From contig DATLXK010000032.1 of NCBI GenBank assembly GCA_035575925.1, positions 1 through 44,912 of the forward strand: a stretch of 44,912 bases of DNA, read 5' to 3'. The position numbers and the translations under genes are program-made. This document shows positions 7,932 to 15,799 of the stretch, in pieces (position 1 is the first letter of the stretch; each line of letters opens with the position of its first letter). The notes beneath the pieces are model-generated. The model saw only the letters and a list, made by a program, of their open reading frames with translations, did not search any database and had not been told where the DNA came from. Source of the DNA: DASWTL01 sp035575925. GTDB lineage: Bacteria; Bacteroidota; Bacteroidia; Sphingobacteriales; Sphingobacteriaceae.

Positions 7932-8347
7932 TGAAACAAACCGGCCTCATAACGCTTATTTTATTTTTGCTTTTTGCTTGCTCAAAAAAGGATGATGGGC
8001 GTATTCCTGATGTATTTGTTTCTTTTCGGGCTAATTTAAATGATCCCAGGATTAGTAAATTAAACAGTGCAGGGGGTGCGGTTATTATAGAAGGACAGGG
8101 AGTTGCCGGCTTGATTATTTACAGGCGGCCGGATAATTCATATATTGCATTTGACCGGTGCAGTTCGGTTAATCCTGAAAGAAAATGTGCGGTGACTCTT
8201 GATGATCCAAGTTTAACAGCAACTGATCCGTGCAGTGGTGCAAAATTTTCACTTTTTGATGGCGCACCCGTGAAGGACCCGGCAAAAAGACCTCTGAAAC
8301 AATATCAGGTAACTATAAGCAGTTTTGAAATTTCTGTAACCAATTAA
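7931..8347 (+). CDS. Lipoprotein with Rieske-like fold lacking Fe-S ligands
   Basis: This 138-residue protein has a lipoprotein signal with the lipobox Cys at 17 (LLFACSKKD). The C-terminal half follows the Rieske pattern: IIYRRPDNSYIAFDRCSS, then DPCSGAKFSLFDG and DPAKRPLKQY, which corresponds to the CPCHGS.F....G...GPA..PL..Y signature. The two Cys positions (C77, C101) remain, but the His residues of both CxH and CxxH pairs are replaced (CSS, CSG), so a [2Fe-2S] cluster bound in the classical way is not expected. An extra Cys (C86) may make a disulfide. It overlaps pheS by one base and precedes a TetR gene by 3 bases. The function is unknown. Confidence 0.8.
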   Translation: MKQTGLITLILFLLFACSKKDDGRIPDVFVSFRANLNDPRISKLNSAGGAVIIEGQGVAGLIIYRRPDNSYIAFDRCSSVNPERKCAVTLDDPSLTATDPCSGAKFSLFDGAPVKDPAKRPLKQYQVTISSFEISVTN

Positions 8348-8350
8348 ATT

Positions 8351-8926
8351 GTGGAGATAGACAAGATAAAAGAAAGTATAAAAAAAGCCGCTCAGGATCT
8401 GTTCAGGAAATATGGGTATCATAAAACCAGTGTAAATGAGATTGCTAAACGGGCAAAAATAGCGAAAGCAACTATTTACAAATATTTTGACAGTAAAGAA
8501 TTAGTACTCCATGCGATATTGATGGATTATATTAATGTGAGTGTTAATGAGATTGTCCACAACTCCCCCGAAAACGTAGATCAGGAAGAATATTTAACTA
8601 ACCTGATCTTAAAAACCAGCCGCCTTTCTTACACCGTGTGCAATGAATTCATTGGCTGGGAATTTATCAGGGAATCAACCAATTCCCAGGAGTTTCTTAA
8701 AATATTATCGGATGACCTTGAAAAGCTACTTATTGATTCATTTAACGAAGCAAGGCCATTTAAAGGCGATCCTTATAATGAAAAGCTCCGCTTCCTTATA
8801 AAAGCAAGTAAAAGTATTGTATTTTCTTTTGCATTTACATCTGTGAGCGATTCTGATGTGCGCAAAAATTTTATTTCTTTTCAAAAAGAAATTCTTCCTT
8901 ACCTGGTGAAAGCCGCTACCAAATAA
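8351..8926 (+). CDS. TetR/AcrR family transcriptional regulator
   Basis: The 191-residue protein starts at GTG 8351 (MEIDKIKESIKKAAQDLF); the next in-frame ATG is far inside the domain. Residues about 8-55 form the TetR helix-turn-helix: AAQDLFRKYGYHKTSVNEI, AKRAKIAKATIYKYF, SKELVLHAIL. The remaining helical part is the ligand and dimer domain, which is family-variable. It lies 3 bases after the lipoprotein gene, in an apparent pheS operon, so it may control this unit or a distant efflux or lipid gene. No operator palindrome was evident. Confidence 0.9.
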   Translation: MEIDKIKESIKKAAQDLFRKYGYHKTSVNEIAKRAKIAKATIYKYFDSKELVLHAILMDYINVSVNEIVHNSPENVDQEEYLTNLILKTSRLSYTVCNEFIGWEFIRESTNSQEFLKILSDDLEKLLIDSFNEARPFKGDPYNEKLRFLIKASKSIVFSFAFTSVSDSDVRKNFISFQKEILPYLVKAATK

Positions 8927-9049
8927 TTTCATTTCCCTGTTAATTGCCGCACCATCTGTATCATTTAACTTTTTTGCGTGCTGCCAAAATTAGTTAATTT
9001 CGCCGTCCGTAATTATTGCAATTGTAGAATGCAGGAGCCGTTTTAACCT

Positions 9050-10495
9050 ATGACAAATTACATGAAAAGGGTACCAGCAGAGAAAAAGTATATAAAAAAT
9101 ATCGAGGTGTTCGATATCGCAGAAGATGGGAAAGGTGTAGGAAGATCTGAAGATCTGGTTATTTTTATTGATAAAGCTGTGCCGGGTGATGTAGTGGATG
9201 TAGAATTATTACGAAAAAAGAAGAATTTCGCCGAGACCAGAATACACCAACTGGTTACACTTTCAAAATATCGTACTGAACCGTTTTGTGAGCACTTTGG
9301 CACATGCGGAGGTTGCAAATGGCAACACATGACTTACGATGCACAGCTGCAGTTTAAGCAAAAAAATGTTACTGACGCCTTGAGCCGGATCGGAAAAGTA
9401 GACGTATCTGGATGTGAGCCTATTTTACCTTCGCAAGAAACGCGATTTTACAGAAATAAACTTGAGTTTACTTTCTCTAATAAAAGATGGCTTACTAATG
9501 ACGATATGCTTAATAGCGAGAATCCGGAAATGAGTACGCTGGGTTTCCACGTTCCATTGCGTTTCGATAAGATCCTGGAAATTAGAAAATGTCATCTTCA
9601 GGCAGATCCATCTAATGAAATCAGGAATGAACTACGGGAATTTGCATTAACCAACAACATTTCATTCTATGATTTAAGAAGGCACGAGGGCGCATTAAGA
9701 AATCTGATCATCAGAACTGCCCTGACTGGAGAGGTTATGGTGGTAGTGGTTTTCGCATACACATCCGAGGAGGAAATTGGGGCTGTTATGGGGTTTCTAA
9801 AAAATCGATTCCCTGCAATCACTTCGCTTTTATATATCATTAATCAAAAGAAAAACGATACTATTTTTGATCAGGAAATATTAATTTACGCTGGTCGCGA
9901 CCATATTTTTGAGTCTATGCCTGATGAGAAAGGCCGCGGTGATCTCCGGTTTAAAATAGGGGCAAAATCTTTTTATCAGACCAATTCAAAACAAGCATTT
10001 GAACTTTATAAGCTTACAAAAGAATTTGCAGGTTTAAATGGCAATGAACTGGTTTATGATCTGTATACCGGTGCCGGAACTATTGCTAACTTTATAGCAC
10101 GCGATGTTCAGAAAGTAGTTGGTGTTGAATATGTGCCAACTTCTATTGAAGATGCTAAAATTAATTCGGCCTTAAACAATATTTTTAATACCCACTTTTT
10201 TGCCGGCGATATGAAAGACGTATTAACTTCTGATTTTATCAAGGAGCACGGAAAGCCGGATGTTGTTATAACTGATCCGCCAAGAGCTGGTATGCACCCG
10301 GATGTAGTAGAACGTTTATTAGAGATAGAAGCTCCTAAAATTGTTTACGTAAGCTGCAATGCTGCAACCCAGGCAAGGGATATCGCCTTATTAAATATAA
10401 AATACAATGTCGCCCGTATTAAGCCTGTAGATATGTTTCCGCATACACAACATGTTGAAAATATTGCTTTACTTACTTTAAAAACAAACCCATAA
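9050..10495 (+). CDS. rlmD: 23S rRNA (uracil-5-)-methyltransferase, RlmD-like
   Basis: The protein methylates a uracil C5 in 23S rRNA using SAM. It has 481 residues: an N-terminal TRAM domain (IEVFDIAEDGKGVGRSEDL), a [4Fe-4S] site made by C80, C86, C89 (CEHFGTCGGCKWQHM) and probably C181, a SAM-binding motif LVYDLYTGAGTIANFIA, the DPPRAGMHPDVVERL motif, and the catalytic Cys436 in YVSCNAATQARDI. It could instead be the paralogue specific for another uracil (RlmCD-type); position specificity cannot be read here. ATG 9050 and ATG 9062 are both possible starts. TAATTTCG near 8993-9000 is a near-match to the -7 consensus, rather far upstream. Confidence 0.93.
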   Translation: MTNYMKRVPAEKKYIKNIEVFDIAEDGKGVGRSEDLVIFIDKAVPGDVVDVELLRKKKNFAETRIHQLVTLSKYRTEPFCEHFGTCGGCKWQHMTYDAQLQFKQKNVTDALSRIGKVDVSGCEPILPSQETRFYRNKLEFTFSNKRWLTNDDMLNSENPEMSTLGFHVPLRFDKILEIRKCHLQADPSNEIRNELREFALTNNISFYDLRRHEGALRNLIIRTALTGEVMVVVVFAYTSEEEIGAVMGFLKNRFPAITSLLYIINQKKNDTIFDQEILIYAGRDHIFESMPDEKGRGDLRFKIGAKSFYQTNSKQAFELYKLTKEFAGLNGNELVYDLYTGAGTIANFIARDVQKVVGVEYVPTSIEDAKINSALNNIFNTHFFAGDMKDVLTSDFIKEHGKPDVVITDPPRAGMHPDVVERLLEIEAPKIVYVSCNAATQARDIALLNIKYNVARIKPVDMFPHTQHVENIALLTLKTNP

Positions 10496-10521
10496 ATATA
10501 TCGCTTCTTTATACATCTGAT

Positions 10522-10920
10522 ATGGACTTGCAGGATCTGATAAACAAAAACGAGGAAGATGGACCAGGCCAGCCTCAAAAGGAAAGTCCATTAAAAAGCC
10601 TTGAATCTGACTTAAAATTTTATAGTGAATCTATTAAAGAGGTCTCTGCAGAAATCAGGATTGAAGGAATATCTACTCATCCTGTATTTATCGCACATCA
10701 GCATGAAGTAAATCTGGGTGAAACCATCCTTGATAAGGATGAGCTGAAAACGGAGTGGACAATTCAGGCTTCTACTTTAGAAGAATTTGTGGAGAAAGGC
10801 ATTATTCACACCGATAAAAAAGAGCGTTTTATAAAACATTACAAAAACGCGAATGATTTCATGTGCCTGTTTGTAGTGGTTCCGGAAGGAGCCAATTTTA
10901 TTTTTTTTCCTTATCAATAA
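10522..10920 (+). CDS. Conserved hypothetical protein, 132 aa
   Basis: I do not recognise this family. The protein is cytoplasmic in appearance, with no signal peptide or membrane segment. The first 25 residues are polar and probably disordered; then comes a helical stretch (SLESDLKFYSESIKEVSAEI), a strand (IRIEGISTHPVFIAHQHEVNLGE) and a mixed alpha/beta end with DDEL-like acidic residues and the hydrophobic finish FMCLFVVVPEGANFIFFPY. It lies 26 bases after rlmD and 55 before a phosphoribosyltransferase, all on one strand. The context does not define a role. Confidence 0.75.
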   Translation: MDLQDLINKNEEDGPGQPQKESPLKSLESDLKFYSESIKEVSAEIRIEGISTHPVFIAHQHEVNLGETILDKDELKTEWTIQASTLEEFVEKGIIHTDKKERFIKHYKNANDFMCLFVVVPEGANFIFFPYQ

Positions 10921-10927
10921 TAACATC

Positions 10928-10941
10928 CCGGATGCATCCGG
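10928..10941. repeat. 14-bp perfect palindrome
   Basis: CCGGATGCATCCGG sits between the unknown gene and the phosphoribosyltransferase. It is self-complementary and followed by TTTAAC. It could be a weak terminator or a protein-binding site; neither is certain. Confidence 0.35.
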
Positions 10942-10975
10942 TTTAACATGTAACAAATCCTGAAATTTTTCTGCG

Positions 10976-11485
10976 ATGGCTTCAAAAAAAATCAATGTTC
11001 TTAATCAAGCTCAAATAGGGCAAAAGTTAGACCGCATAGCTTTCCAGATACTGGAGGACAACCTGGATGAAAAAGATCTGATAATGGCAGGCATTGTAGG
11101 CCATGGTTATACATTGGCTAACCGGCTAAAGGTTAGGCTTGAAAAGATATCATCAATAAAAGCAACTGTTATGATGATCACTCTTAATAAGGACAGCACT
11201 CAATTACACGCAAAAACGGATATTGCAATAGAGCTGGCAACTGATAAAGTGGTGATTCTAGTTGATGATGTTTTAAACAGTGGCCGCACATTAGCTTTCG
11301 GATTAGGAGTTTTTTTAAGCATTCCGCTAAAAAAATTACGCACTGTTGTCCTCATAGATCGTAGTCACCGGATTTTTCCAGTTTCTACTGATTTTACAGG
11401 ATTAAAACTTGCAACAATTTTGAAAGAACATGTTGAGGTGGTATTAGATAAAAAAGGGCAGGAAGATGCCATATATTTAAGCTAA
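10976..11485 (+). CDS. Phosphoribosyltransferase family protein (PyrR-like)
   Basis: A type I phosphoribosyltransferase of 169 residues. The PRPP-binding motif is VVILVDDVLNSGRTLAFGL (about residues 84-102), preceded by a flexible-loop strand region (IKATVMMITLNKD). The GIVGHGYTLANRL segment near residue 39 corresponds to the hood/substrate loop. The size and the RSHRIFPVSTDFTGL segment resemble PyrR, a UMP/uracil-sensing regulator with uracil phosphoribosyltransferase activity, but no pyr gene or attenuator is nearby, so the substrate is open. Confidence 0.87.
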   Translation: MASKKINVLNQAQIGQKLDRIAFQILEDNLDEKDLIMAGIVGHGYTLANRLKVRLEKISSIKATVMMITLNKDSTQLHAKTDIAIELATDKVVILVDDVLNSGRTLAFGLGVFLSIPLKKLRTVVLIDRSHRIFPVSTDFTGLKLATILKEHVEVVLDKKGQEDAIYLS

Positions 11486-11546
11486 ATTTTATTTCATACA
11501 TTAGCTTTATCTTTATATAACTATTCGCCTCCTTAAAGAAATTGGT

Positions 11547-12149
11547 ATGAATAAAAACTATCTGTTAATCTCTTTATTTGTTTTGATTGCTTGCTTAAGC
11601 TTTAAAGCTTATTCTCAGGAAAAAAACAGGATAACGGTTTTTTCTGGTGTTTTTTCTGATGCAGTATTTGCAAACTCCAGGCTTGGAGCTGGTAGTCAGG
11701 AGCACAACGGCTCAACATTTTTCGGAATCAGATATTTAAGAAATTTGAATAACTCATTTTCTATTGAAACGGGATTAGAATATGCTTCAAATAGAATGCA
11801 GACAGCACCAGCTTTTTATCCGGGAATTGACAGAACACCTACTAAAGAGGTTATTCAGATGTTTTCAGTTCCATTTTATGGTAATTTAACTTTTCTAAGG
11901 CATCTTTTTATTAATGCAGGAGCAATTGTCGACTTTGAAACCAATATATCTGATAATAGATTAAATGCTGCTGACAATCAATCAGGCATTGGGTTTGGCT
12001 TTGGTGTTGGCGGAAAATACACTTTCAAAAAAATCACATTTATTGCAAATCCATTTTTCCAGAGCCATGCAGTTATCCCTTTTGAAACAAAACAATCAGG
12101 GAGACTTATGGAACTTGGTGTACGGGTTGGTGCTGGCTATAATTTTTAA
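11547..12149 (+). CDS. Outer-membrane beta-barrel protein
   Basis: The 200-residue protein has a cleavable signal peptide (about residues 1-23, ending KAYSQ). Alternating short amphipathic strands with aromatic belts follow: TFFGIRYLRNL, FSIETGLEYASN, FSVPFYGNLTFL, IGFGFGVGGKYTF, and the last strand MELGVRVGAGYNF ends in an aromatic residue as expected for BAM substrates. The pattern fits an 8-stranded porin-like OMP_b-brl barrel. The function is unknown. It converges with aroK, with only 13 bases between stop codons. Confidence 0.82.
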   Translation: MNKNYLLISLFVLIACLSFKAYSQEKNRITVFSGVFSDAVFANSRLGAGSQEHNGSTFFGIRYLRNLNNSFSIETGLEYASNRMQTAPAFYPGIDRTPTKEVIQMFSVPFYGNLTFLRHLFINAGAIVDFETNISDNRLNAADNQSGIGFGFGVGGKYTFKKITFIANPFFQSHAVIPFETKQSGRLMELGVRVGAGYNF

Positions 12150-12162
12150 GCTCCGGTTATAT

Positions 12163-12669
12163 TCAGTTTAAAGATGGTTCAAGATATTGTGCCAGCTTTT
12201 CTACTGTCAGATCAATTCCACTGATAATGAATTGCGCTTTTTTGTAAGAGGGCTCCCTCTCGTTAAGCTTTTCATTAATATATTGCAATAGTTCCTCTTC
12301 CGTCATTCCTTCTATTAAAGGCCGATCAGAAGCGTGTTTTAATCTGCTTGCTAAAGTCTTGGATGGCATTGTCAAATACACTGTAACACCATTATTATTC
12401 ATCCAATCCATATTATCAAAATAACATGGTGCACCTCCACCTGTGGCAATTATTGTATGGTCGTTAAAGTTTCCTCCTTGCAGAGTATTTTTCTCAAGCT
12501 TCCTGAAGTCATCTTCGCCATTTTGCTCAAAAAAATCACTAATGCTCATACCTGCTTTTAACTCCAGTATTTTATCAAGATCAATAAATTCATACTTAAG
12601 ATAACTTGCAAGCTTGCGGCCCATAGTACTTTTACCACTACCCATAAATCCGATCAAAAATATTTTCAT
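12163..12669 (-). CDS. aroK: Shikimate kinase
   Basis: The protein phosphorylates shikimate with ATP in the chorismate pathway. It has 168 residues, the usual size. The Walker A loop is GFMGSGKSTMGRKLA (residues 8-22), then the shikimate-binding DLDKILE, FRKLE, the IIATGGGAPC loop and the lid Arg in RPLIEG. The start overlaps the DinB stop by 4 bases (ATGA at 12666-12669), so translation is coupled to the upstream gene. Confidence 0.95.
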   Translation of the reverse strand: MKIFLIGFMGSGKSTMGRKLASYLKYEFIDLDKILELKAGMSISDFFEQNGEDDFRKLEKNTLQGGNFNDHTIIATGGGAPCYFDNMDWMNNNGVTVYLTMPSKTLASRLKHASDRPLIEGMTEEELLQYINEKLNEREPSYKKAQFIISGIDLTVEKLAQYLEPSLN

Positions 12670-13064
12670 ACAAAACCCTCACGTTTAGCCATAATATAAT
12701 CTGTAGATGGAGGGATAATACCAGCTCCCTTAAACATAGAGATAATTTGCCCCCTATGATACGTTGAGTGATTTCCTTTTGAATTTAAGTACACTATATC
12801 AAGATTTAAGGCTACATTGTCCCATATTTTAGTGAGCAGCTGAATATTATTTAAATGAATTGATTGAAACTTTTGAGGTATATGAATCTCCCAAACCCCA
12901 TACATCTCCTCTTCTTTTAAAATTCGCTTTATCCACACATGCTGTGCGTTTAAAACATGGCTGAAAAGTAATACCGCACGATCTCCACAATTTTGATTTC
13001 GCTCAAATACCTGAATGATCTTCTGATCAACATAAGCAGTATATTTTAATAAGCTTTCAAACAT
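12666..13064 (-). CDS. DinB/YfiT-like metal-binding protein
   Basis: A four-helix-bundle DinB superfamily protein of 132 residues. His residues at family positions are seen in VLLFSHVLNAQHVWIKRI and in GNHSTYHRGQIISMF, the latter being the C-terminal H..H motif of DinB_2. Members include metal-dependent thiol transferases (bacillithiol, mycothiol), but many have no known substrate. It overlaps aroK by 4 bases and starts 25 bases after the MauE/DoxX-type gene. Confidence 0.87.
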   Translation of the reverse strand: MFESLLKYTAYVDQKIIQVFERNQNCGDRAVLLFSHVLNAQHVWIKRILKEEEMYGVWEIHIPQKFQSIHLNNIQLLTKIWDNVALNLDIVYLNSKGNHSTYHRGQIISMFKGAGIIPPSTDYIMAKREGFV

Positions 13065-13089
13065 AAATTTATATCGTGTTCTAAGAATA

Positions 13090-14301
13090 TTACTGATCTT
13101 TCATCAAATATTGTTTTTCCAGTTCGTCGTAAGTAGGTACTGTATGAAAATGCCATTTATTTATTACCGTGCCATTTTTCAGCAATAATACTCCCGGATT
13201 GGAGCGAACCATACTCTTCAATGGCACAGCGTCAACATAAAACACTTCAGAAACTAATTTTAACTTTTTGCTTATTGCATCTGCATCCTCAGCTGAATTG
13301 GAAGTTAACATTACAGTCCGGATATTGTAATTCTCAGCAGCATTAATGGCGATAGCGTTTAAATTTCCAAGCGCCTGCTGGTTTGCACTGTTTAAGTTCC
13401 ATGCAACAATAACCAGGTTGTAATACGGATTTTCAATAATTTCTGTTGTATAGTCAGTACCCTGCGAATCATTAATCTTCAAATCGCGGATCTTTGCTTC
13501 GTATCCTTTTTTTATAAGTTTGTTTTCAGGATCACCGATAATCTCCCAATCTTCATTTTTCCAGATTTCCGTTTTCAGATATTCTTTATCCGACATTTTT
13601 TTTGTCTCACCGGTTTTTTTATTCTTAAGCGTATAAGTGATTTGGTATTCATCTTGCGCCGCACCCGGAGGGATGCGCATTAATGATGGAAGGTTATTTC
13701 CGGTTTTATATGGAAGAAAGTCGATAAGAGGCAGGTAATTGTAAGTAAACAAGCCAAAGAGCAAAGATGCTGATACAATAAAAATCAGCAAAGCTTTTTG
13801 AAATTTAGGCTTTTGGGTAACGGGGAAAATCTTGTCCTTATTTAAAAACAAGATTAGGATCAATACAAGCAATATTAAATCTTTGCTGAATGATTGCCAG
13901 GGGGTTAACGGAATGGCGTCTCCAAAACATCCGCAGGAAGTTACTACCTTAAACCAGGCTGAATAAAATGTTAAGAATGTGAAGAATATAATAAGTAAAA
14001 GTAATCCCCAGATAACTTTACGCGACCAAAAGCCCAATAACAGCAATGCCCCAAGTACAATTTCTAGTGTACAAAGTATTATTGCTATGCCTGTAGCAAA
14101 ATCATGCAAAAAAGTAATGTGAAAAACCTCGAAGTATTCCTGCAGTTTATAACCAAACCCTGTCGGATCATTCGCTTTAATCAGGCCTGAGAATATAAAC
14201 AACAATCCGACAAGCACTCTAGCCCCCAACAGTAAAAAGCGGATTTTTGAAGTGGGAATATTCTGTTTGCTGTTGTAACCAGCCACCTTCAAATTTTTCA
14301 T
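13090..14301 (-). CDS. MauE/DoxX membrane protein with thioredoxin-like C-terminus (BT_3928 family)
   Basis: This 403-residue protein has about five membrane segments in residues 20-190 and a soluble C-terminal domain. The N-terminal half is DoxX/MauE-like: RVLVGLLFIFSGLIKANDP and the SCGCFGDAIPLTPW motif, a Cys pair typical of MauE-type redox membrane proteins. The C-terminal part (about 285-400) reads as a thioredoxin fold (YNLVIVAWNLN, NIRTVMLTSNS, VRSNPGVLLLKNGTVINKW), but the CxxC site is missing (NLNSANQQ occupies it). It overlaps the DUF1599 gene by 4 bases. A role in envelope thiol or electron transfer is likely but unproven. Confidence 0.87.
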   Translation of the reverse strand: MKNLKVAGYNSKQNIPTSKIRFLLLGARVLVGLLFIFSGLIKANDPTGFGYKLQEYFEVFHITFLHDFATGIAIILCTLEIVLGALLLLGFWSRKVIWGLLLLIIFFTFLTFYSAWFKVVTSCGCFGDAIPLTPWQSFSKDLILLVLILILFLNKDKIFPVTQKPKFQKALLIFIVSASLLFGLFTYNYLPLIDFLPYKTGNNLPSLMRIPPGAAQDEYQITYTLKNKKTGETKKMSDKEYLKTEIWKNEDWEIIGDPENKLIKKGYEAKIRDLKINDSQGTDYTTEIIENPYYNLVIVAWNLNSANQQALGNLNAIAINAAENYNIRTVMLTSNSAEDADAISKKLKLVSEVFYVDAVPLKSMVRSNPGVLLLKNGTVINKWHFHTVPTYDELEKQYLMKDQ

Positions 14302-14849
14302 GCGTCAGCAGATAAACCTAATTTTATTAATGCAAAAACCGAATAGTTAAGCATATCCTGATAATTTGCCAATACCCCTTCTGAAACCTGGGTGCGTCCG
14401 GCATTATTCTCAATTTGTTTCACTCTGAATATTTTCTGCAAAATAAGGTCAGTTAACGAGCTGATCCGCATGTCTCTCCAGGCCTCTCCATAATCATGGT
14501 TTTTTGCAAACATAAGATCCTTTGTTTCAGTAACTTTTTTATCATAGAATGCCTCTGCTTCTCCGAGTGGTATTTCAGCAGGTGCATCTGCTTTACACTC
14601 CGCCTGGATCATGGCGATTATGCAATAATTTACTATGCCAATGTATTCAGGAACAATTCCTTCGCCAACTTTAGAAATTCCTTTATCTTCAAGTGTACGA
14701 ATGCGCTGCGCCTTTATAAAGATCTGATCGGTAATAGAAGGCAGTCGAAGAATGCGCCATGCTGTACCATAATCTTCTGTTTTCTTCAGAAAAAGGTCTT
14801 TGCATTTCCTGATCACTGCATCATATTCTGTTGTGGTAGTATTAGTCAA
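14298..14849 (-). CDS. DUF1599 protein (nucleotide modification associated domain)
   Basis: The 183-residue protein consists of two tandem copies of the same domain. Copy one has KCKDLFLKKTEDYGTAWRIL, SITDQIFIKAQRIRTLE and VGEGIVPEYIGIVNYCIIAM; copy two repeats these as ETKDLMFAKNHDYGEAWRDM, SLTDLILQKIFRVKQIE and VSEGVLANYQDMLNYSVFAL. Related domains occur with base-hypermodification genes in phages, but here the neighbours are housekeeping genes and this arrangement is common in Bacteroidota chromosomes. The biochemical role is not established. It is divergent from folP with 47 bases between starts. Confidence 0.88.
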   Translation of the reverse strand: MTNTTTTEYDAVIRKCKDLFLKKTEDYGTAWRILRLPSITDQIFIKAQRIRTLEDKGISKVGEGIVPEYIGIVNYCIIAMIQAECKADAPAEIPLGEAEAFYDKKVTETKDLMFAKNHDYGEAWRDMRISSLTDLILQKIFRVKQIENNAGRTQVSEGVLANYQDMLNYSVFALIKLGLSADA

Positions 14850-14857
14850 GATGATTA

Positions 14858-14889
14858 TTTGATTTAACGCGTAATTAATCGCTATTTTG
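14858..14889 (+). promoter_or_regulatory. Promoter-like TTTG-N21-TAnTTTG before folP
   Basis: TTTG (14858-14861) and TATTTTG (14883-14889), one base short of TAnnTTTG, lie directly before the folP ATG at 14897. The resulting transcript would be nearly leaderless. This is a near-match only. Confidence 0.35.
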
Positions 14890-14896
14890 TTGCTTT

Positions 14897-15757
14897 ATGA
14901 CGGATAAAAATACAGTTTTCCAGCAAAATAAAACGCTAAATATTAGAGGGAGTTTAATGGATCTTTCTACCCCAAAAGTGATGGGAATTCTTAACCTCAC
15001 ACCAGATTCATTTTATGATGGAGGTAACTATAATCAGTGTGATACTGCATTACTTCAGGTTGGGCAAATGCTTGAAGAAGGGGCTGATTTTATTGACATA
15101 GGCGCCTATTCATCACGCCCAGGCGCTGCAGATATTTCGATAGATGAGGAGAAAGAACGGCTGGTGCCGGTTATTAAAATGATAATTAAGCAATTTCCTC
15201 ATGCTATACTTTCCATTGACACATTCCGGGCTGAGGTAGCGAGAGCAGCGCTTGAAAGCGGCGCTCATATCATTAATGATATTTCAGCTGGTGAGCTTGA
15301 TGCGCAGATGTTTAGTACCGTTGCTGAATATCGTGTTCCCTATATTATGATGCACATGAAAGGAACTCCTAAAACTATGCAGCAACACGCAACTTATTCT
15401 GATGTGTTTAATGAAGTTTTGGATTACTTTATCCAGAAGGTAAACGTATTAAAGGATTTGGGAGTTAACGATCTGATCATAGATCCGGGTTTTGGATTTG
15501 CAAAAACCACGAATAACAATTATACCTTACTGACCCGTTTGGATGAATTTAAAATACTTGGATTACCCTTGCTTGCCGGTTTATCCCGAAAATCCATGAT
15601 CTGGAAAACTTTGGGAACTTCTGCTAATGAAGCCCTGAACGGCACTACAGTGCTTAATACAATAGCATTAATGAAAGGAGCCAGTATTCTTCGGGTACAT
15701 GATATTAAACCCGCTGTTGAAGCAATAAAATTGGTATCACAGTTGCACGGGCTATAA
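14897..15757 (+). CDS. folP: Dihydropteroate synthase
   Basis: The enzyme joins 6-hydroxymethyl-dihydropterin diphosphate to p-aminobenzoate in folate synthesis and is the sulfonamide target. The 286-residue TIM barrel has all signature motifs: MGILNLTPDSFYDGG, DIGAYSSRPGA, SIDTFRAEVA, HIINDISAG, YIMMHMKGTPKTMQ, IDPGFGFAKTTNNN, GLSRKSM and the end ILRVHDI with the conserved RxH. ATG 14897 is the first in-frame start. cdaA follows after 42 bases; this folP-cdaA neighbour pair recurs in Bacteroidota. Confidence 0.97.
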   Translation: MTDKNTVFQQNKTLNIRGSLMDLSTPKVMGILNLTPDSFYDGGNYNQCDTALLQVGQMLEEGADFIDIGAYSSRPGAADISIDEEKERLVPVIKMIIKQFPHAILSIDTFRAEVARAALESGAHIINDISAGELDAQMFSTVAEYRVPYIMMHMKGTPKTMQQHATYSDVFNEVLDYFIQKVNVLKDLGVNDLIIDPGFGFAKTTNNNYTLLTRLDEFKILGLPLLAGLSRKSMIWKTLGTSANEALNGTTVLNTIALMKGASILRVHDIKPAVEAIKLVSQLHGL

Positions 15758-15799
15758 AAAAATTTTATCACACGGCTCAATTTCATAATTTAGCAATGC

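Noticed and set aside
14298..14849. Phage base-modification or defence island around the DUF1599 gene
   Set aside because: All neighbours are typical chromosomal housekeeping genes and no other phage or defence gene is present.
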